A DNA stretch of 64,000 bases. Source: Rhodothalassiaceae bacterium (GTDB lineage: Bacteria; Pseudomonadota; Alphaproteobacteria; Sphingomonadales; Rhodothalassiaceae). Shown in pieces: positions 54,718 to 64,000 of the stretch. Under the pieces are notes generated by a model that was given only the letters and a program-made list of their open reading frames with translations, had not been told where the DNA came from and ran no database searches. The stretch covers positions 2,243,381 to 2,307,380 of the forward strand of contig BPKC01000001.1 of the NCBI GenBank assembly GCA_026004935.1, written 5' to 3'. Positions within the stretch are counted from its first letter, which is position 1, and each line of letters begins with the position of its first letter. A program made the position numbers and the translations under genes.

Positions 54718-56067
54718 TCAGTAGACGGGCATCTGCGCGCGGGCGAGAACCCAGTCGGGGCCGGGGTGCGGCGCCGTCTCCTTCAGCCGGGCCGGCTCTT
54801 TCATACGGTGGCGGGCAAACCAGCGGACCAGCGGCAGCCGCCGCATCGCGCGACGCATCTGCCGGATCTGCCGATGGGGATCGGCGAGATGCGTCTCGGG
54901 CGGCTTCACCCCCATCGCCTTCAGCACATCGCCCAGGGGATGGGCGATCTCGTCCTGCAGCCGGATCAGGCGTGCCACCAGCTCGGAAGCGGGCACCAGC
55001 AGCGGCCCGAAGCCGTACCGCGGCTGGCTCCAGCCGATGAGGTAGAGGTGGCGGAAGCCGGGCACCACCAGCCCGCCGTAGGCCTTCACGACCGGACCTT
55101 CGACCGGCGCCATCTCCGGCGGCAGGAAGGGGAAATCGACATGATAGCCGGTCGCCGCGATGACGAGATCCGCCTCGATCGCGCTGCCGTCGACGAAGAC
55201 CACCCGGCTGCCCTCGAACCGCGCGATGTCCGGATGGGGCGTGATGCGCCCGTGCTTCAGGTAATGCAGGATCTCGGTGGAGATCGTGGGGTGGTGCTCG
55301 AAAAGGTCGTGGTCGGGCCGGGGCAGGCCGTAGCGGCGGTAGTCGCCGACGGCGATGCGGATGAGAGCCTTCAGCAGGATCTTCTGCAGGGGAACCGGCA
55401 TCAGAGGGTGGATGAGCTCGGCGGTGGGCACGCCGAAGAAGGTCTTGGGCATGAACCAGTAGCCGCGTCTGAGCGACAGATGCGCCTCCACCGCGCTGCG
55501 CGCGGCCTCCGAGACGATGTCGCAGGCGGAATTGCCGCCGCCGATGACCAGTACGCGCCGGCCGCGCAGCTGATCGGGATGCCGGTAGTCCTTGGAGTGG
55601 ATCAGCTCGCCCGCAAAGCGGCCGGGAATGTCGGGCATCCGCCGCGACCAGTGGTGGCCGTTGGCGACCAGCACCCCCTTGTAGCGCCGGCTGGCGCCGT
55701 CCGCGAAGGTCACCTCGTAGCCCGCCGCGCCCAGCGCCCGCACCCAGACCACGCGGGTGTTGAAGCGGATGTTCTCCAGGAGACCGAAGTGGCGCGCATA
55801 ATCCTCGAGATAGGCGAGCATCTGGGCACGGGAGGGAAAATCCGGCGTGCCCGCGGGCATGGGGTAGTCGGGAAACTCCGTCGTGCGGCGCGAGGAGATG
55901 ATGTGCACGCCCTCATAGACACCGTGGCGCCAATTGCCGCCGACCCCCGAGTCCGCATCCACCTGCTCGTAGGGGATGGCGTGGGTCTTCAGCGCCTTCG
56001 CCATCGCGAGGCCCACGGGTCCCGCGCCGATGACGAGAAACCTGCTTTCGCTGTCGACCGCCGTCAT
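54718..56067 (-). CDS. Flavin-containing monooxygenase
   Basis: A 449-residue FAD/NADPH monooxygenase. It has the FAD motif FLVIGAGPVGLAMAKAL, the FMO fingerprint region FAGELIHSKDYRHPDQL (F-x-G-x-x-x-H-S-x-x-Y), the NADPH motif VLVIGGGNSACDIVSEA, and LVIAATGYHVDFPFL (ATGY motif). These enzymes oxygenate soft nucleophiles such as sulfur or nitrogen compounds. ATG 56067 has GGGAGGCGAGG directly upstream. It follows rodA on the same strand after rodA's stop would be read from the other side, so it is a separate unit; its substrate is unknown. Confidence 0.9.
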   Translation of the reverse strand: MTAVDSESRFLVIGAGPVGLAMAKALKTHAIPYEQVDADSGVGGNWRHGVYEGVHIISSRRTTEFPDYPMPAGTPDFPSRAQMLAYLEDYARHFGLLENIRFNTRVVWVRALGAAGYEVTFADGASRRYKGVLVANGHHWSRRMPDIPGRFAGELIHSKDYRHPDQLRGRRVLVIGGGNSACDIVSEAARSAVEAHLSLRRGYWFMPKTFFGVPTAELIHPLMPVPLQKILLKALIRIAVGDYRRYGLPRPDHDLFEHHPTISTEILHYLKHGRITPHPDIARFEGSRVVFVDGSAIEADLVIAATGYHVDFPFLPPEMAPVEGPVVKAYGGLVVPGFRHLYLIGWSQPRYGFGPLLVPASELVARLIRLQDEIAHPLGDVLKAMGVKPPETHLADPHRQIRQMRRAMRRLPLVRWFARHRMKEPARLKETAPHPGPDWVLARAQMPVY

Positions 56068-56145
56068 CACCTCGCCTCCCGGCCGCGACGCCTCACCCAG
56101 TATAGGAGCGCGCGAGGCCGGGCCCAACCAGCGACTGCCGGCAGG

Positions 56146-57294
56146 TCAGGTTGCGAGCCGGGGGATCACGCGCTCGCGCTCGATGCCGACGACGAGCATC
56201 AGGCCGAGGGCGATCGCGAGCGTGAACATGGCCGAACCTCCATAGGAGAGCAGCGGCAGCGGCACGCCGACGACGGGCAGCAGCCCCGTCACCATGCCGA
56301 CGTTGATGAACACGTAGGTGAAGACGGCAAACCCCAGCCCGGCCGCGAGCAGCCGCCCGAAATGGTTGCGGCAGGCAAGACCGACGGTGAGCCCGAAGCC
56401 GATGATGATTCCATAGAGGCCCAGCACGACCAGCGCCCCCATCAGCCCGAACTCCTCCGCGAAGGCGGCGAGGATGAAATCCGTCTTCATCTCGGGCAGA
56501 AACTTGAGATGCGACTGGGTCCCCTTCAGCCAGCCCTTTCCCCACACGCCCGCCGAGCCCAGCGCGATCTTGGACTGGATGATCTGGTAACCCGCGCCCA
56601 GCGGGTCGCGTTCGGGATCGAGGAAGGTCTCCACCCGCTCGCGCTGATAGTCGTGGAGATTCGTCCAGATGACGGGCAGCGCCACCAGAAAGGCGGCGAA
56701 TCCCACGATGAAGACGAGCCGCCGCGCGCCGGCGAGAAAGATCACCACGACCCCGATCATCACGAGAATCGCGGCGGTGCCGAGATCCGGCTGGCTCGCC
56801 ACCAGCGCAGCCGGCGCGAGCGTCATGAGCGCGGGCGGCACGAGCGTGAGAAGCTGCTGCGTCGTCCACACATGCCGCGCATGGAAATAGCGGGCGAGCG
56901 CGAGCACGAGGGTGACCTTCATCAGCTCGCTCGGCTGGATATGCATGACGCCGAGGTCTAGCCAGCGCTGGCCGCCCTTGCCGACGACGCCGATGAACTC
57001 GACCGCGACGAGCAGCAGCAGCACCGCCGCATAGGCGGGATAGGCCAAGGCCAACCACCGTCTCAGATCCACGCTCACGACCGCGAACAGCAGCGCCGTC
57101 GCGGCGCCCAGCCGGACGAGATGCCGCAGCGCATAGGGCTCCCAGCTCGCCTCCGAGACGGAGTAGAGCGCCGCAGTCCCGATGCCGCCGAGGATGAGCC
57201 AGGCGACGAGCGGCAGCAGCGAGACGCGGAACGGCCGCTGCCACCAGGCGAGCCGCAGCTCGCGCGGCGCAAAGAGGGAGTGGGTGGCGCGCAT
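56146..57294 (-). CDS. rodA: Rod-shape peptidoglycan glycosyltransferase RodA
   Basis: RodA is the SEDS-family polymerase of the elongasome, an inner-membrane protein of 382 residues with ten helices. Hallmarks are GGQRWLDLGVMHIQPSELMK, PDLGTAAILVMIGVVVIF, and the C-terminal VFTYVFINVGMVTGLLPVVG then VPLPLLSYGGSAMFTLAIAL. Its start overlaps the mrdA stop by one base, coupling it to its transpeptidase partner. Confidence 0.96.
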   Translation of the reverse strand: MRATHSLFAPRELRLAWWQRPFRVSLLPLVAWLILGGIGTAALYSVSEASWEPYALRHLVRLGAATALLFAVVSVDLRRWLALAYPAYAAVLLLLVAVEFIGVVGKGGQRWLDLGVMHIQPSELMKVTLVLALARYFHARHVWTTQQLLTLVPPALMTLAPAALVASQPDLGTAAILVMIGVVVIFLAGARRLVFIVGFAAFLVALPVIWTNLHDYQRERVETFLDPERDPLGAGYQIIQSKIALGSAGVWGKGWLKGTQSHLKFLPEMKTDFILAAFAEEFGLMGALVVLGLYGIIIGFGLTVGLACRNHFGRLLAAGLGFAVFTYVFINVGMVTGLLPVVGVPLPLLSYGGSAMFTLAIALGLMLVVGIERERVIPRLAT

Positions 57295-59198
57295 CAGGCC
57301 GGCTCCCCGCGCCGCCTCATGCGCGCCGGCCCCGCCACGGGGCGGGAGGCTCCGGCGCCATCCGGGCGCGCGGGCGGGTTTTCCAGAATGTGCCGCAGGA
57401 TGTCGCGCGCCACCGGCGCCGCGGCCGCGGCTCCGCCGCCGCCGTGCTCGATGAGAACGGCCACCGCATAGCGCGCCCCGCGTGCGGGAGCGTGGGCGAT
57501 GAACCAGGCGTGATGGCGCTCATGCCAGGGCCGGTCGCTCTCGGAGCGGTCGCTCTCGCGGTCCTCGTCACTGATCCGGCGCACCTGGGCGGTGCCCGTC
57601 TTGCCGGCCAGCCGCCCGAGCCGGCGCGGGATCTGGGCATGCGGCGCGGTGCCGCCCGGCGCGACGGCCGCACGCAGCCCCTTTTCCACCAGCTCCCAGT
57701 GCTCCTCGCGCGCAGCCGCAAGTTCTCCTGAAGGCACGTCCTCGGCATCCATGGGCACCGGCACGCCGCCCACCCCGTGGACCAGCCGGGGCGTGAAATC
57801 GAGCCGGCGGGTGGCCAGGCGGGCCGCCGCCACCGCCATCTGCAAGGGTGTGGCGAGCAGCGCGCCCTGGCCGATGCCGACGTTGAGCGTCTCTCCTCCC
57901 TGCCAGTGCCGTCCGGTCGCCCCGTAGGCCCAGTCCGGATCGGGAACGAGTCCCGCCTTCTGGTCGCCGATGCCGAGAGGATGCGCGCGCCCCAGCCCGA
58001 AATCTCTCAGCGCCGCCGCAATCCGCTCGATCCCGAGGCGCTGGGCCATCTCGTAGAAGAAGACGTCGCAGGAGCGTGCGATCGCATCGACGACATCGAC
58101 CGGTCCGTGCCCCTCATGCCGCCAGCAGTGCCAGACATTGTCGCCGAAGCGATACTTGCCGCGGCAGACGACCTTCTCGTCCGGACGCACGATCCCGTGG
58201 TGCAGGGCGGCCAGGGCGACGATCGGCTTGACGGTCGATCCCGGCGGATAGGCGCCGCCCCCGCATTTGTCGAGCAGTGGCCGGCGCGGGTCCTTCAGCA
58301 GCGCGTTCCAGTTTTCCCGGCTGATGCCGCGCACGAAGAGGTTCGGATCGAAGCCGGGGTTCGAGACATAGGCGAGCACCCCGCCGTCGGCGAGATCGAG
58401 CACCACCACCGCGGCCGATTCCTCGCCGAGCCGGTCCGTCACCCACTCCTGGAGCGCACGATCGATGGTCAGCTGCACGGGTGCGCCGGGCGTGCCGGCC
58501 TCGCGCTCCAGCTCGCGCACGAGGCGGCCGTGGGCGTCGATCTCGATCTTCACGACCCCGGCGCGGCCGCGCAGGACCGGCTCGAAGGTCTTCTCGATCC
58601 CGCTCTTGCCGACGCGCATGTCCGGCAGCTGGAGCACGGGATCACCGTCCAGCTCGTCCTTGGCGGGCGCCGCGACATAACCTATGACATGCACGCCCGC
58701 CCCCTCCATCGGATATTCGCGGGCGAGCCCGGCGGTCGCCTCCACGCCCTTGAGCCCCGGCAGCGCGACATTGAGGCGGGCGAACTGCTCCCAGCTCAGA
58801 TTCTCCTTGACGATGACGCCGCGCTCGCGGGGGTTACGGCGGCGCAGCCGCCGCCGCACGGCCGCAAGATCCGCCGCATCGAGCTCGAGCAGCTCGACCA
58901 GCCTGAGCAGCATCTCTTCGAGCCCGTCGGTCTCCTCCGGGATGATGCGCGCCTGGTAGTTCAGACGGTTGCCGGCGAGCGTCCGCCCCGCCCGGTCCAG
59001 GATCAGCCCCCGCGGCGGCGGCAGCGGCCGCAACGCGATGCGGTTGCGCTCGGAGCGCAGGCGATAGCGCTCGCCGTCGATGATCGCGAGCTGACCGAGA
59101 CGGCCGGCGAGCAGCAGCGCCAGCGCTCCCTCCGCCGCGCCCAGAAGCAGGGCCCGGCGGGAGAAGATCTGGAAGCGTGCGAGCTCGCCTTTCATCAT
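57294..59198 (-). CDS. mrdA: Penicillin-binding protein 2 (elongasome transpeptidase)
   Basis: PBP2 crosslinks lateral-wall peptidoglycan with RodA. The protein of about 634 residues has an N-terminal membrane anchor (ALLLGAAEGALALLLAGRLG), the pedestal domain starting LPPPRGLILDRAGRTLAGN, and transpeptidase motifs PPGSTVKPI (SxxK), ARSCDVFFYE (SxD variant of SxN) and AGKTGTAQ (KTG). Starts at 59198, 59195 or 59225 are all possible; the first two have GGAG about 11 bases upstream. Coupled to rodA downstream and mreD upstream. Confidence 0.96.
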   Translation of the reverse strand: MMKGELARFQIFSRRALLLGAAEGALALLLAGRLGQLAIIDGERYRLRSERNRIALRPLPPPRGLILDRAGRTLAGNRLNYQARIIPEETDGLEEMLLRLVELLELDAADLAAVRRRLRRRNPRERGVIVKENLSWEQFARLNVALPGLKGVEATAGLAREYPMEGAGVHVIGYVAAPAKDELDGDPVLQLPDMRVGKSGIEKTFEPVLRGRAGVVKIEIDAHGRLVRELEREAGTPGAPVQLTIDRALQEWVTDRLGEESAAVVVLDLADGGVLAYVSNPGFDPNLFVRGISRENWNALLKDPRRPLLDKCGGGAYPPGSTVKPIVALAALHHGIVRPDEKVVCRGKYRFGDNVWHCWRHEGHGPVDVVDAIARSCDVFFYEMAQRLGIERIAAALRDFGLGRAHPLGIGDQKAGLVPDPDWAYGATGRHWQGGETLNVGIGQGALLATPLQMAVAAARLATRRLDFTPRLVHGVGGVPVPMDAEDVPSGELAAAREEHWELVEKGLRAAVAPGGTAPHAQIPRRLGRLAGKTGTAQVRRISDEDRESDRSESDRPWHERHHAWFIAHAPARGARYAVAVLIEHGGGGAAAAAPVARDILRHILENPPARPDGAGASRPVAGPARMRRRGEPA

Positions 59199-59229
59199 CG
59201 CCCGGGGAACTCCAGCCGCCGCCATCGCC

Positions 59230-59784
59230 TCAGCGCGGCAGCAGCCGCAGGCGCAGAAGAAGCGGCACGAGCAGGATCCAGGCCGCCACCGTCACGCCCG
59301 CCTGCACGAGAAAGCCGCCCACCGGCAGCGCCGCGGCCGACGCCAGCGAGCCGAGGCTCCATGCCATCATGGCATAGGCGAGCGCGACACTGAAGAAGAA
59401 GACGCCGAGGGCCCCGCGGCCCGCCTGGCGAAACTGGGAACGCCCGTCGCGCAGGATCGTGTGCACGAAGAGCAGCGCCAGGACGTTCACCCCGAAGGGG
59501 GCGCCGGTGATGAGGTCGATGAGCAGGCCGGAGCCCGCCACCACAGGCGTCGAGAGCCCGCCGGGGCTCGTCAGCGTCAGCGCGAAGACGGCGATGAGCG
59601 CGAGATTGGGCGCGGGGATCCCGCTGCCGAGCAGGCGCGTGCCGGCGCTTGCGACGAGCACCGCCCCGACGAGCGCCAGCGCCTGCCACACGACGGGCGG
59701 GACCCGCCCGGCGAGCCGGCGCAGCCTCAGCTGCCATTCCGGCCAGATGGTGCGCCTGCGCGGTCTTCTCGATGGCCGCCTCAC
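59230..59784 (-). CDS. mreD: Rod-shape determining protein MreD
   Basis: MreD is a small inner-membrane protein of the elongasome. The 184-residue sequence has a basic N-terminus and about five hydrophobic helices, with FGVNVLALLFVHTILRDGR and LLIDLITGAPFG in the conserved central region. Its ATG overlaps the mreC stop as ATGA. Position between mreC and mrdA confirms the assignment, as sequence conservation in this family is low. Confidence 0.9.
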   Translation of the reverse strand: MRRPSRRPRRRTIWPEWQLRLRRLAGRVPPVVWQALALVGAVLVASAGTRLLGSGIPAPNLALIAVFALTLTSPGGLSTPVVAGSGLLIDLITGAPFGVNVLALLFVHTILRDGRSQFRQAGRGALGVFFFSVALAYAMMAWSLGSLASAAALPVGGFLVQAGVTVAAWILLVPLLLRLRLLPR

Positions 59785-60659
59785 GGTTCGCCCTCCCCGG
59801 CATCCGCATCCTCCTCGCCCGGGTCGAGCAGCGCACGCCGCACCGCCGCCAGCACCGCCACCCGGTCGAGCCGCGAAAAGGCGACCACCGGCGCGATCAC
59901 CAGCGCGCCGTCCTCCGGAGCCACGACCCGGCCGACGGGCAGATCCGGCGGAAAGACGCCATCGGCACCCGAGGTCACCACGAGTTCGCCGCTTTTCACC
60001 CTCGCCCCCTCCGGCAGGAACAGCAGCGACAGCCGCGGCGCATTGCGCCCCGCCGCGATCGCCTCGATGCCGCTGTCTTTGAGACGCACGGGCACGCGGC
60101 TGTTGAGATCGGTGATGAGCAGCACGCGGCTTGCACGCTCGCCCGTCTCGAGAATGCGGCCGACGAGCCCGTCGTCGGCGACCACCGCGTCCCCCACATG
60201 CACGCCATCGCGCCGGCCGGCGGTGATCAGCGCGCTTTCCTGGAAGGCGCCGCCGTCGAAGGCGACGAGCCGGCCCGTCGCCACCAGCTCATGCGGCGCC
60301 TCGCGATAGGCCATGAGACGCGAAAGCGCCTCGGCGCGCGCGCGCAGATCCTCGGTCGCGGCAAGCGCGCGCTCCAGCTCGGCCACCCGTGCCTTCAGCC
60401 GCCGGTTCTCGGCATGGAGGGCGAAGAGCCCGTCCACCCATTCCCACGCCGAGCGCGCCCAGCCGACCGGCGCCTCGACGACCGCGATCGCCGGCGTCAC
60501 GACGTCCAAGGCACCCGCGCGGATCGCGCGGCTGACCGGATTGTCGAAGCGTCCAAGCAGGAACAGCGCAAGCGCGAGCAGAACGGCACCCATCACCAGC
60601 CGCCGCATCCTGCGGCTGGCCGCCCGCGGGCGCATCAGGAGTTTCCACCGCGCATCCAA
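59781..60659 (-). CDS. mreC: Rod-shape determining protein MreC
   Basis: MreC is a bitopic inner-membrane protein that activates PBP2-RodA from the periplasm. It has one N-terminal helix (LVMGAVLLALALFLLGRF), a coiled coil (LHAENRRLKARVAELERAL and following) and the MreC beta domain with DAVVADDGLVGRILETGERA, VLLITDLNSRVPVRL and ELVVTSGADGVFPPDLPVGR, all typical. The 292-residue length is normal. It ends in an acidic tail. Confidence 0.95.
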   Translation of the reverse strand: MDARWKLLMRPRAASRRMRRLVMGAVLLALALFLLGRFDNPVSRAIRAGALDVVTPAIAVVEAPVGWARSAWEWVDGLFALHAENRRLKARVAELERALAATEDLRARAEALSRLMAYREAPHELVATGRLVAFDGGAFQESALITAGRRDGVHVGDAVVADDGLVGRILETGERASRVLLITDLNSRVPVRLKDSGIEAIAAGRNAPRLSLLFLPEGARVKSGELVVTSGADGVFPPDLPVGRVVAPEDGALVIAPVVAFSRLDRVAVLAAVRRALLDPGEEDADAGEGEP

Positions 60660-60725
60660 TCGCGCTCTCTGGCCTCCCGGACCCTGCCATCATGCCGGCC
60701 CACATCGCGGCCGGCAGCTCCCCGT

Positions 60726-61796
<1,071 letters not shown>

Positions 61797-62007
61797 TCAC
61801 GCACGGCACGCAGCGGCCCGCATGCATCTCCGCGCCATCGCATCCGGCGGTTGCGGCATGCGGGCGGCGTGCCGGATGTCGCAACCGGCCCCGTCCGCTT
61901 CGCTTTGAGCATGAATGCACGGCCGCTGGCAAGAGCATCTCTGCCCCCGCCCGACCGCTTTCCACCGCGAGATGATGTGGGCGCCACCCCGACCCGCTAC
62001 AAGATGC

Positions 62008-62994
62008 TCAGCGCCCGCTTCCGGCCAGCGCGCGGACCGTCCGGCCGGCCTCCTCGAGTACCGGGTCCGCCAGTTTCGCGCGCAGGCGTTCGAGCTCCGG
62101 GCTGCCGGCGCGGGCGTCGGCGACGAGGCGGCGCGCGAAGCGTCCGGAGCGGATGTCATCCAGTATTGCGCGCATTTCGGCCCTCGTCGCCTCGGTGACG
62201 AGACGCCCGGCCGCGAGCGCGCCGCCGTATTCGGCGGTCGTCGATATGCGCTCGCGCATCCAGGAAAACCCGCCCTCGGCGATCAGATCGACGATCAGCT
62301 TGGCCTCCTGCACGCATTCGAAATAGGCGAGCTCGGGGGGATAGCCGGCCTCGACGAGGGTGTGGAAGCCGGCCGCGATCAGCGCCGGAATGCCCCCGCA
62401 GAGCACCGCCTGCTCGCCGAAGAGATCGGTCTCGCACTCGTCCTTGAAGCTCGTCTCGATGATCCCGGCCCGGCCGCATCCGAGCGCCAGCGCATAGGAC
62501 AGCGCGATGGCATGCCCCTCGCCCGTCGCATCCCGGTGCACCGCCATGAGGCAGGCGAGCCCGCCACCGGCCTCAAAGCTCGCCCGCAGCCAACGGCCGG
62601 CACCCTTCGGGCCGATGAGGAAGACGTCGAGATCCGGCCGCGGCGTGATCAGGCCGAAATGCACCACGAGCCCATGGGCGAACCCGAGCGCCGCCCCCTC
62701 CTTCAGATGCGGTGCGACCTCCGACTCGTATATCGCCGGAATGTGCTCGTCCGGCAGCGTCATCATCACGACATCCGCGGCCGCCGCCGCCTCCGCATAC
62801 GCATGCACGGCAAAACCGGCGTCCGCGGCCGCACGGGCCCCGGCCCCGCCGGCACGGGCGCCGACGATGACCTCGACCCCCGAATCCCGGAGATTGAGCG
62901 CATGGGCATGGCCCTGGTTGCCGTAGCCCAGGATCGCCACCCGCCGGGCGCGGATCACGCCGATGTCGCCGTCGCCGTCGCGGTAGACCTTCAT
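62008..62994 (-). CDS. ilvC: Ketol-acid reductoisomerase
   Basis: IlvC makes the dihydroxy acids for valine, leucine and isoleucine synthesis. The 328-residue class I enzyme has VAILGYGNQGHAHALNLRDS (NADPH-binding), DVVMMTLPDEHIPAIY, GAALGFAHGLVVHFG, GIIETSFKDECETDLFGEQ (metal-binding Asp/Glu) and the knotted C-domain ISTTAEYGG. ATG 62994 overlaps the miaA stop as ATGA, linking the two genes; the frame is open 11 codons upstream. Confidence 0.95.
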   Translation of the reverse strand: MKVYRDGDGDIGVIRARRVAILGYGNQGHAHALNLRDSGVEVIVGARAGGAGARAAADAGFAVHAYAEAAAAADVVMMTLPDEHIPAIYESEVAPHLKEGAALGFAHGLVVHFGLITPRPDLDVFLIGPKGAGRWLRASFEAGGGLACLMAVHRDATGEGHAIALSYALALGCGRAGIIETSFKDECETDLFGEQAVLCGGIPALIAAGFHTLVEAGYPPELAYFECVQEAKLIVDLIAEGGFSWMRERISTTAEYGGALAAGRLVTEATRAEMRAILDDIRSGRFARRLVADARAGSPELERLRAKLADPVLEEAGRTVRALAGSGR

Positions 62995-64000
62995 CGTCCG
63001 TCCCTTCGCCCCGTGCGGCCCGCGCACCAGCGCCTCAGGTCCGCCGCCGCCTGCGCGAGCAGGGTCTCGGCGTGACCCGCGAGCCCAGCCGCCTCGTCAT
63101 GCTGCAGCGCAACAGGCAACCTTGTCCAGCCCGCGAACTGGTGGCGCGCCCAGGTGAACTGGCGCTTGGCGTAGCGGCGGCTGTCGCGTTGCGCGAGCGC
63201 CATTGCCTCATCGAGCGAGATCCCGCCGGACAGATGCCGCAGCAGCGGGGGCACACCCACCGCCTTCATCACCGGCAGATCGGGTGGAAGATCGGCGGCC
63301 GCGAGAGCCCGCGCCTCCATCAGCGCACCCGCGGCCATCATCGCGGCAAAGCGCGCGTCTATACGCCGATAAAGCGCCGTCCGGTCCGGCCACAGCACGA
63401 AGGCCGCGACCCGCCCCGCGCGGGCGGCGGGGCCGAGCGGGGCCTCGGCCTCAGCCTCGGCCTGCCAGCGGCTGAGAGGTATGCCGGTCGCCTCGAGCAC
63501 GGCCAGCGCGCGCAGGATCCGCTGCCGGTCTGCGGTGGTGATGCGCGCGGCCGCCACCGGATCGCGCGAAGCCAGCTCGGCGTGAAGAGCCTCGGGGCCT
63601 TCCGCCTCGAGCCGTCGGCGCAGATGGTCCGTCACGGCCTGCGGCACGGGCGGCGTGGGGGCGAGACCAAGGATCGCCGCGCGCAGATAGAGCCCGGTGC
63701 CGCCCACGAGAATCGCGGGCCGGCCGGCCGCGCGCAGCTCAGCGAGCAGGGGTTCGAGAGCGCGCAGCCACCAGCCCGCGGAGGCCCGCTGCCGCCAGTC
63801 GAGGACGGCGTAGAGCCGGTGCGGCGCCCGCGCGAGGAGCGCGGGTTCGGGCTGTGCGGTCAGGATGGGAAGCCCCCGGTAGAGTTGAAGGGCGTCGGCA
63901 TTCACGACGACGCCGTTCAGGCGCCGGGCGAGCGCGGCCGCGAGAGCGCTCTTGCCGCTGGCGGTGGGCCCGAAAAGGATGACCGCCTCGATCCCGCTGC
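62991..64000 (-). CDS. miaA: tRNA dimethylallyltransferase, 5' end outside the window
   Basis: MiaA adds a dimethylallyl group to A37 of tRNAs reading UNN codons. The frame is open to the window edge; the P-loop LFGPTASGKSALAAALARRL lies at 63914-63973 and only a few N-terminal residues are missing. Other motifs are VVNADALQLYRGLPILTAQP (Asp-Ser/Ala site), LVGGTGLYLRAAI, DRQRILRALAVLEATG and YAKRQFTWARHQ, the tRNA-binding block. Its stop overlaps ilvC. Confidence 0.95.
   Translation of the reverse strand, partial: SGIEAVILFGPTASGKSALAAALARRLNGVVVNADALQLYRGLPILTAQPEPALLARAPHRLYAVLDWRQRASAGWWLRALEPLLAELRAAGRPAILVGGTGLYLRAAILGLAPTPPVPQAVTDHLRRRLEAEGPEALHAELASRDPVAAARITTADRQRILRALAVLEATGIPLSRWQAEAEAEAPLGPAARAGRVAAFVLWPDRTALYRRIDARFAAMMAAGALMEARALAAADLPPDLPVMKAVGVPPLLRHLSGGISLDEAMALAQRDSRRYAKRQFTWARHQFAGWTRLPVALQHDEAAGLAGHAETLLAQAAADLRRWCAGRTGRRDGR

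Noticed and set aside
54709-56961. 750-codon plus-strand open frame opposite the monooxygenase and rodA
   Set aside because: Low-complexity His/Arg/Asp-rich sequence; the opposite strand has unmistakable enzyme motifs.

Overview
The window looks like a chromosomal segment of a high-GC alphaproteobacterium. The lineage call rests on a ctrA-type cell-cycle regulator, the mreB-mreC-mreD-mrdA-rodA morphogenesis block, a magnesium-type hemB, and typical core genes (rpsF-rpsR-rplI, gmk, yicC, purD, ilvC, miaA). The order within the class cannot be fixed from the sequence alone. No rRNA, tRNA or CRISPR array was found.

Region 1 (1-13547): a UDP-GlcNAc 2-epimerase gene (wecB) faces a complete minus-strand type III-B CRISPR effector operon, cmr1-cas10(cmr2)-cmr3-cmr4-cmr5-cmr6. 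The genes overlap, mostly by ATGA. Next comes a CARF-HEPN (Csx1/TM1812-like) ribonuclease whose C-terminus carries an extra about 126-residue domain, then a DEAH helicase of the DUF1998/MrfA kind with visibly lower GC. Cas10 has the GGDD cyclase motif but no HD nuclease domain, so the system should act by cyclic-oligoadenylate signalling. There is no adaptation module, cas6 or array, so guides must come from elsewhere.

Region 2 (13548-34003): an exopolysaccharide/capsule locus. It holds GDP-fucose genes (gmd, fcl), a frameshifted galE, glycosyltransferases, methyltransferases, an acetyltransferase, a Wzy-like polymerase/ligase, a Wzx-like flippase, a frameshifted Wzz and a Wzi-like outer-membrane protein. 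Much of 14.2-31 kb is lower in GC and looks imported. A 208-bp piece of the galE 3' end is duplicated on both sides of an AT-rich methyltransferase gene, and an IS481-family element abuts the flippase stop codon.

Region 3 (34136-48417): mostly housekeeping genes: a DUF3179 protein, two divergent sodium-coupled transporters, ctrA, ribosomal genes, gmk, yicC, an SDR, purD, mmsA and hemB. Between ctrA and rplI lies about 0.9 kb of near-identical GC-rich palindromes arranged partly as a 321-bp tandem duplication.

Region 4 (48491-52061): a compact minus-strand RiPP-type cluster that resembles graspetide (omega-ester peptide) loci. Two ATP-grasp ligases are surrounded by four small precursor-like peptides that share a leader pattern (R-x-L-G/A-R-x-x-A-R-x-L ... 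V-S-G). Two of them end in a CxxCxxC core. A previously easy-to-miss 27-residue peptide with CxxCxxCxxC, its own strong ribosome binding site and a promoter-like sequence lies between the ligases and the downstream precursors. Strong hairpins separate precursor and ligase genes. This is the part of the window most likely to hold something undescribed, followed by the CARF-HEPN fusion.

Region 5 (52224-64000): a Tat-exported amidase, a DUF2147 protein, a flavin monooxygenase, the rod-shape operon (mreB to rodA), ilvC, and miaA running off the window end.
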